From: JANWHF01 sp036276235
Lineage (GTDB): Bacteria; Planctomycetota; Phycisphaerae; Tepidisphaerales; Tepidisphaeraceae
DNA length: 9,869 bases
Assembly: GCA_036276235.1 (NCBI GenBank)
Contig: DATBDZ010000277.1
Span: 1-9,869 of the forward strand
Reading direction: 5' to 3'
In this document: piece after piece, positions 5,946 to 9,869 of the stretch
Layout of the letters: every line of letters starts with the position of its first letter
Numbering within the stretch: the first letter of the stretch is position 1
Translations under genes and position numbers: made by a program
The notes under the pieces: model-generated
What the model saw: the letters and a program-made list of their open reading frames with translations, nothing else
What the model was told of the DNA's origin: nothing
Databases searched by the model: none

Positions 5946-6263
5946 TCATGGCTCACTTTGCCACCGCTTGACACGCTCTACGCCAGCGTCGAGCGTGCGC
6001 AGCAGACTGAAGTCGTGCGGCGATTTCACCCATTTCTGGTCGTATACCGCTAGATATTGGTCGCGAATTTTCTTTTCGTCAAAATAATGGCCGTATTCCG
6101 TCAGCGATGCGGGCACGTTGTGGACGGCGTCGCCAAGATCTGAAAGCTGCTCCTGGCCAATCTCATTCGCATTATTGCGAATGAAGAGCGCTACGCGATA
6201 CAGGAGGTACAACGCGGCGCTAAAGTAGGGTTCGGGCGGGATGTTTTTTGGTTTGTCGAACAT
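5946..6263 (-). CDS. Hypothetical soluble protein (105 aa)
   Basis: The product is mostly helical by eye: FSAALYLLYRVALFIRNNAN (residues 14-33) is a long amphipathic helix, followed by an acidic segment (EQLSDLGDAVHNVP) and an aromatic, basic C-terminal half (IRDQYLAVYDQKWVK). No signal peptide or true membrane span is seen. I do not recognise a family; the size and charge pattern would fit a small regulatory or immunity-type protein, but nothing in the sequence proves that. It starts 26 nt after the stop of the 98-aa membrane-protein gene on the same strand, so the two are probably co-transcribed. The ATG at 6263 lacks a Shine-Dalgarno match. The frame ends at 5946, just before a repeat-rich gap leading to sucD. 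Confidence 0.75.
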   Translation of the reverse strand: MFDKPKNIPPEPYFSAALYLLYRVALFIRNNANEIGQEQLSDLGDAVHNVPASLTEYGHYFDEKKIRDQYLAVYDQKWVKSPHDFSLLRTLDAGVERVKRWQSEP

Positions 6264-6289
6264 GGGGCAATCGGTCAGGCGCCCGTTTG

Positions 6290-6586
6290 TCAGGCTGGTC
6301 GCTGTCGCGCTCTTCGCCTCGACTTGCGCTCAACGGTCAGAGCGACACACATGCCAAGCAGGATTGCGATGGTGGGAGCGGCTCGTAGGTGGCTAGCCCA
6401 CCATTGAAGGTGCGGTTCCACATAGAGTGTCTTGCCATGCGACACATAGGCCGCAGTTTTCGTCACGGTTGGCCGCAGGACTGAGCTGTGATCCATCCAG
6501 ATGTCCGTCACCAAAGCCACAAGGCAAATCGCGCACATGAGAATGAAAGTAATCAGATAAAGGCCGAGATAAGCTTTGCTGCTCAT
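6290..6586 (-). CDS. Hypothetical two-span membrane protein (98 aa)
   Basis: The first hydrophobic helix is at residues about 7-27 (LGLYLITFILMCAICLVALV) and the second at about 71-84 (PTIAILLGMCVALTV). Between them is a loop of about 43 residues (TKTAAYVSHGKTLYVEPHLQ and neighbours). The tail is very basic (RKSRRRARQR), so by the positive-inside rule both ends face the cytoplasm and the loop faces out. No family is recognised. The start at 6586 is preferred because GGGGA lies about 7 nt upstream; ATG 6598 (+4 aa) has no ribosome site. The gene sits between a frameshifted small gene (6630-6858) and the 105-aa gene, all on the minus strand with short gaps, suggesting one transcript from the promoter at 6866-6874. 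Confidence 0.75.
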   Translation of the reverse strand: MSSKAYLGLYLITFILMCAICLVALVTDIWMDHSSVLRPTVTKTAAYVSHGKTLYVEPHLQWWASHLRAAPTIAILLGMCVALTVERKSRRRARQRPA

Positions 6587-6629
6587 GGCGTTCCCCATAG
6601 GTCGTCGTTTGCTCGGCAGTTAAAGAGAG

Positions 6630-6858
6630 CTATGCCGCGTCGGCGGTGTCGCCGACGATTGAGGCCACCCCCTCGTGGTCAAACCAAATCGGCACCCCGC
6701 CCGGCGCGATGTAGACCGCGACGCCATCGCGTACCACCATGGCTCGTGCATGATCAACTTCAAAGCGCCGGCCGCCGAGAAGGTTCAATGGTGAATGGAT
6801 GGAACGGCGCGCGGGTAGTCAAGGCGTCCAATTGACGGTGGAAGTTATCGGCAGTCAC
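6630..6858 (-). pseudogene. Small 'PF.PF.I' hypothetical protein gene interrupted by a one-base frameshift
   Basis: Frame A starts at GTG 6858 and reads VTADNFHRQLDALTTRAPFH, then PFTIE, then drifts to a stop (TGA) after 33 codons. Frame B carries on as LLGGRRFEVDHARAMVVRDG, AVYIAPGGVPIWFDHEG, and ends GDTADAA-TAG at 6630. Removing one of the two G residues at 6782-6783 (minus strand GAACCTT to GAACTT) joins them into an uninterrupted 75-aa protein, and the 229-nt length is exactly 76 codons plus one base. The joined protein resembles small uncharacterised proteins with an 'F...L....PF.PF.I...g..F.V.H' pattern that I recall from planctomycetes; the function is unknown. It may be a young pseudogene, a sequencing error or programmed frameshifting. 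If real as read, frame B could start only from TTG 6788 or ATG 6740, neither with a ribosome site. Confidence 0.75.
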
Positions 6859-6865
6859 GCGTGAA

Positions 6866-6874
6866 ATTATACCA
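6866..6874 (-). promoter_or_regulatory. Extended -10 promoter (TGnTATAAT)
   Basis: The minus strand reads TGGTATAAT, a perfect extended -10 element (TG at 6874-6873, TATAAT at 6871-6866). No good -35 hexamer sits at 17-18 nt, which is typical of extended -10 promoters. Transcription should begin at about 6859, one base before the GTG at 6858, giving a leaderless or nearly leaderless mRNA. It would drive the frameshifted gene and probably the next two minus-strand genes. Confidence 0.65.
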
Positions 6875-7000
6875 GATGACCGGCCGGAAGCAGTAACAAA
6901 CTGGGGCGGCGGCAGATCGGTCGGGTTGTCGCCGATGCGCGATTATGTGACGAATATGATTCTAAATGTCATATCGGTAGGCCCGCCGCACGTGCTTTGT

Positions 7001-7230
7001 GCCAAGGGGCCAAGAGCGCCAAGGAAGAAATTCCATGCGACGCTTAAAGGTCGCGGACTCTGAGACGAACTTCATGTGGTACGTCCGGTGCTCGTGGCGC
7101 TGTTGCTCCTCCTTTCCTGATTGAATTCCTTTGCGCTCTTTGTCTCTTTGCGTCTTTGCGCGATTCAAATTGCGCAAAGACGCAAAGAGACAAAGACGCA
7201 AAGAAAGCATTGACTTCTTGGCCCCTTGGC
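7001..7230. repeat. Outer inverted pair of GCCAAGGGGCC-type repeats
   Basis: GCCAAGGGGCCAAGA at 7001-7015 is the exact reverse complement of 7216-7230. Both arms continue into looser GCCAAG-type words, out to about 7028 on the left and about 7247 on the right. The pair brackets the 25-bp hairpin at 7137-7196. Confidence 0.65.
7137..7196. repeat. 25-bp perfect inverted repeat of GCAAAGACGC-type words
   Basis: The left arm 7137-7161 and right arm 7172-7196 are perfect reverse complements around a 10-nt loop. Pairing extends outward with a one-base bulge (left from 7129, right to 7203). The arms are themselves built of short repeated words (GCAAAGA, CGCAAAGA). Confidence 0.85.
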
Positions 7231-7321
7231 GTCTTGGCTTCTTGGCGCAATCAATCCGGGGAGGTGGTGGGGTGCGCATCATGGCCGCGCAACGTGGAGC
7301 GCATTAGGGGTGCCGGCACAG

Positions 7322-7402
7322 GTGATGTCACGCGAAGAGTCGAAGCTGCGAAGAAGAAAACTTGTTCTGGCTTCGTTTCTTCGTCGCTTCGCGTGACATG
7401 AT
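7322..7402. repeat. Imperfect hairpin of CTTCG/CGAAG-type repeats
   Basis: The left arm, about 7322-7356, and right arm 7371-7402 are imperfect reverse complements sharing a GTCACGCGAAG / CTTCGCGTGAC terminus. The right arm is a second copy of 1264-1295. Confidence 0.7.
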
Positions 7403-7663
7403 CCTGTTTGGCATCGGACAGGGCCGAATGGCAGCGCAGGAGGATCCGGGCCCTCGCTTAGGCTCGTTCCCGGCGTGGCGAACGGGGTTCGCCTTGGATG
7501 GAGGTTTCTGGTTGGCCTGTGTCGGGTCCCCAACCTCCGCGCCCGTGTTGGAAAATGACGGAAGATTATATTGGCTTATCCGCACTGCCGGCGGCTAATG
7601 AAACTATCCTCAGGTGGCGTATGATGGGTGCGGCGATCGGCGCCACATTTGTCAAAACCTGTT

Positions 7664-7754
7664 CGGGTGCCACAGGTCGGCGTACTCGCAGACCTGTGCT
7701 TTCCGGGCGAACTCGAAGACACAGGTCTCGGAGTACCGCGACCTGTGGCACCCG
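7664..7754. repeat. 35-bp near-perfect terminal inverted repeat element (REP/MITE-like)
   Basis: The arms 7664-7698 and 7720-7754 pair over 35 bp with about four mismatches, around a 21-nt loop. Each arm itself contains an inner CACAGGTC / GACCTGTG inversion, so each half can also fold alone. The compact 91-nt unit of nested palindromes is what is expected of REP doublets mobilised by Y1 (RAYT-type) transposases. It lies 50 nt upstream of the Tim44/TerB gene and could affect its leader or promoter. Confidence 0.8.
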
Positions 7755-7804
7755 AAGATGCTGGCTCGCCGAGCGGATAAGCTTTTTCTGATTCTCAACG
7801 AGGG

Positions 7805-9790
7805 ATGGAATCTTCGCGCATGAAAATCAGGCTCTCTCATCGCGTCGTTCGACGCTTGGCTCTTGCGCTGGCGATTCTGGCGCTGCTGTTGGTGCCGGTG
7901 ATTGCCTTCGCACGCGCGGGCGGCGGGGAGGGATATAGCGGCGGAGGTGGAGGCGGCCATGGTGGCGGCGGTGGGGGTGGCGGCGGAGCCATTATCTGGA
8001 TGATCATCCAGCTCTTCCGCCTCACGCTCTATTACCCGTATGTCGGCATCCCGGTTTGGATCATCGTCATCGTCTTTTTCATCTACGTGAAAAATCAGGG
8101 AACGCAGGCGTATCAATCGAATGTGATTCGGCGGGGAAGTGCCGTCATTGATTCGGCTCAGCAATCGGGCGCCATCGAGCAGTTGCGGGCGCATGATCCG
8201 TTGTTTGATGAAGGCGGGTTTGCCCGCCGTGTGGATGCGGCGTTTCGCAAGATTCAGCAGGCGTGGTGCGATCAGAATCTGGACGCCGTTCGGGCATTCA
8301 TTTCCGACGGCGTGCATGAGCGGTTTCTCCTGCAGTTTGCCGAGCAGCGCGATGCCGGCTGGCGCGATCGCATGGAGGGGCTGACGATCCAATCGATCGA
8401 GATCGCGCAGGTGGAATCGGATGGCGTCTACGATGTGCTGTCGATGCGGATTGCCGCCAGCGCGGCCAATTACCATGAGTCGATCGCCACCGGCAAGCGA
8501 TTGCCGGGGCAAATTTTTCCGGGCGAATTTGCCGAAGTGTGGACGTTCATTCGGCGGCGCGGGGCGCATACCGTCACCGGCAAGGCGGGATTGATCGAAG
8601 GGAATTGCCCCAACTGCGGCGCGCCCATCGAGATGAATCAATCCGCCAACTGCACGCATTGCAAAGCGCAGCTTCGCAGCGGCGAATATGACTGGGTGCT
8701 GGCGGAAATCACACAGGACCAGGAATGGGACGCCAGCCGCGCCGGCGAGCAGCCGGGCGTGGCGCAGCTTCGGCAAACCGATCCGGATCTCAACGCCAGC
8801 GAATTGGAAGACCGCGCATCGGTCATGTTCTGGCGCAAGGCGGCGGCGGACCGGTTGGGCAAGATCGATCCGCTTCGGAAGATCGCCTCGCCGGCCTTTG
8901 CGGAAACGTATGCGTTGCAACTTCGCGCGACCGACAACGGGCAGCGAACCTTCTTCGGCGAATGCGCGGTGGGATCGGTAAAGCTTCTGGGCGTCGGCGC
9001 CAACGGACCAAGCGAGCAGGCGGCGGTCGAGATTCGCTGGTCGGCCAAGCGATATATTTCCAATCGCGGCCAACCCGCGACAACCAATGGCGAGAACGCG
9101 CTGTTTCACACGCTGTTCATTCTCTCGCGCAACGCCGGCTCGAAGACGGACGCCGGCAAGGGAATCTCATCGGCGCACTGCCCCACCTGCGGCGCACCCT
9201 ACGCCGGCGGCGGCGAGAATGCCTGCACCTATTGCGGCACGGTGTTGAACGATGGCGCGCATGGCTGGGTGCTGACAGATATCACGGCGCGCTCGGAGCC
9301 GCGCGGGCGGGAAGTGCTGCAAAGGCTCGGGCATTTCGGGGTTGATTCGCCGGCTGCCGGCAATGGGCAGAAGCTTCCGACGCCCGATCGGCAGGGCGTG
9401 CTGGCGTGGATGATCCAGGTCGCCGGCGCCGATGGTCAGATCGACCCGGAAGAACGCCAACTGCTCATGAGCACCGCGACGCGGCAGAACGTTTCGCCCG
9501 CCGCGCTGGATGGGATGATCGCCGCCTCGGCACGCGGCGCGCTTGAGGCCCCCGCGCCCGCCGATTCCAACGAGGCCCTCGGGTGGATGGGATGCCTCGC
9601 AGAAACCGCGATGGCGGATGGAAAGATCTCGCCGGAGGAATTCGAAGTTTTGCAGATGGTGGGTGAGAAGGTCGGGGTGGGTGATGCGGATATCAAGCTG
9701 CTGATCAATCGGGTGAAGGCGCAACGTTATGAAGCCGCGGTAACGGCGCTGCGGGAACAGAAGGCGCGCGGGAATGGGCGGGGGAGTTGA
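7805..9790 (+). CDS. Membrane/exported protein: two Tim44-like domains, two zinc ribbons and a TerB-like domain
   Basis: The 661-aa product begins with a basic stretch and a hydrophobic segment, residues about 18-36 (signal peptide or anchor, possible AFA cleavage). A glycine tract (about 44-61) and a second hydrophobic region (62-95) follow. Residues about 137-265 form a Tim44/Tim44-like (SnoaL/NTF2-type) domain, then a zinc ribbon with C268/C271 and C283/C286. Residues about 335-445 repeat the Tim44-like domain, then a second ribbon with C459/C462 and C474/C477. Residues about 527-650 are TerB-like with two acidic ADG.I.PEE motifs (542-550, 604-612). The paired WVL segments after each ribbon show that the ribbon-Tim44 unit is duplicated. 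Tim44-like domains bind membranes; TerB is a metal-binding stress domain. GAGGG directly abuts ATG 7805; ATG 7820 (-5 aa) is an equally possible start. The cellular role is unknown. Confidence 0.9.
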   Translation: MESSRMKIRLSHRVVRRLALALAILALLLVPVIAFARAGGGEGYSGGGGGGHGGGGGGGGGAIIWMIIQLFRLTLYYPYVGIPVWIIVIVFFIYVKNQGTQAYQSNVIRRGSAVIDSAQQSGAIEQLRAHDPLFDEGGFARRVDAAFRKIQQAWCDQNLDAVRAFISDGVHERFLLQFAEQRDAGWRDRMEGLTIQSIEIAQVESDGVYDVLSMRIAASAANYHESIATGKRLPGQIFPGEFAEVWTFIRRRGAHTVTGKAGLIEGNCPNCGAPIEMNQSANCTHCKAQLRSGEYDWVLAEITQDQEWDASRAGEQPGVAQLRQTDPDLNASELEDRASVMFWRKAAADRLGKIDPLRKIASPAFAETYALQLRATDNGQRTFFGECAVGSVKLLGVGANGPSEQAAVEIRWSAKRYISNRGQPATTNGENALFHTLFILSRNAGSKTDAGKGISSAHCPTCGAPYAGGGENACTYCGTVLNDGAHGWVLTDITARSEPRGREVLQRLGHFGVDSPAAGNGQKLPTPDRQGVLAWMIQVAGADGQIDPEERQLLMSTATRQNVSPAALDGMIAASARGALEAPAPADSNEALGWMGCLAETAMADGKISPEEFEVLQMVGEKVGVGDADIKLLINRVKAQRYEAAVTALREQKARGNGRGS

Positions 9791-9869
9791 GGAACGTTGG
9801 CTCGCGCAAGTTTATCGGGGTTCAGATTAATTGTGTCGCTGCTTTCGCAATATTGGCTCGTCAATGTGG

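Larger units (their letters stand above)
6875..7804. other. Gene-free, repeat-rich intergenic region
   Basis: About 930 nt separate the minus-strand promoter at 6866-6874 from the Tim44/TerB gene. Open frames here are short, read through the repeats and have no family resemblance or ribosome sites. The region contains four inverted-repeat structures, listed separately, at 7001-7230, 7137-7196, 7322-7402 and 7664-7754. The stretch 7403-7663 shows neither a repeat I can pair within this window nor a convincing promoter. Confidence 0.7.

Noticed and set aside
6962..7533. Several 80-105-codon frames on both strands
   Set aside because: They translate the GCAAAG, GCCAAG and CTTCG repeats into Lys/Arg/Gln-rich low-complexity peptides.
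7001..7754. CRISPR array
   Set aside because: The repeats are of different families, inverted rather than direct, and not separated by constant-length spacers.
7652..9109. 485-codon open frame on the minus strand
   Set aside because: It is antisense to the Tim44/TerB gene, has a His/Arg/Ala-rich composition typical of a GC-rich shadow frame, and its C-terminal part reads through the palindrome at 7664-7754.

Overview
The window is a GC-rich bacterial chromosomal segment. It has long reading frames, mixed ATG/GTG starts, many small hypothetical genes and gaps filled with several families of short intergenic repeats. The gene styles (a propeller-type sugar dehydrogenase, a Tim44/zinc-ribbon/TerB membrane protein, tiny proline-rich single-span membrane proteins, and a 75-residue 'PF.PF.I' protein) remind me of Planctomycetes or relatives. 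That placement is an inference from style. No rRNA, tRNA, transposase, phage gene or CRISPR array is visible.

Layout. Positions 2-898 (+) hold the 3' part of a glucose/sorbosone-dehydrogenase-like beta-propeller gene whose start lies outside the window. Positions 899-1364 hold only a doubtful small ORF, a short palindrome and two repeat copies. Positions 1365-3879 (-) form a likely transcription unit read right to left: a 529-aa subtilisin-family (S8) protease without a signal peptide (start 3879, strong GAGGAG ribosome site); after a 19-nt gap, an 82-aa protein with the pattern of a subtilisin propeptide/I9 inhibitor; and after 66 nt, a histidine phosphatase resembling the SHB17 sedoheptulose-bisphosphatase branch. 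A 51-aa single-span membrane protein (4097-4252, -) is divergent from yjbQ (4313-4732, +). yjbQ converges on sucD (4866-5768, -) across an imperfect hairpin of short repeats. sucD has no sucC next to it.

Right of sucD, on the minus strand, lies a group of small genes: a 105-aa soluble protein, a 98-aa two-span membrane protein, and a 75-aa protein gene broken by a single extra base. A textbook extended -10 promoter (TGGTATAAT) sits 7 nt upstream of the GTG start of the broken gene, so its mRNA would be leaderless or nearly so. Positions 6875-7804 contain no convincing gene but at least four inverted-repeat structures. Positions 7805-9790 (+) encode a 661-aa exported/membrane protein with two Tim44-like domains, each followed by a CxxC zinc ribbon, and a C-terminal TerB-like domain.

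The most system-like item is the protease plus its stand-alone propeptide-like partner: a processed enzyme with a second, separately made inhibitor or folding chaperone. The other genes are housekeeping (sucD), poorly understood but widespread (yjbQ, Tim44/TerB), or unrecognised.
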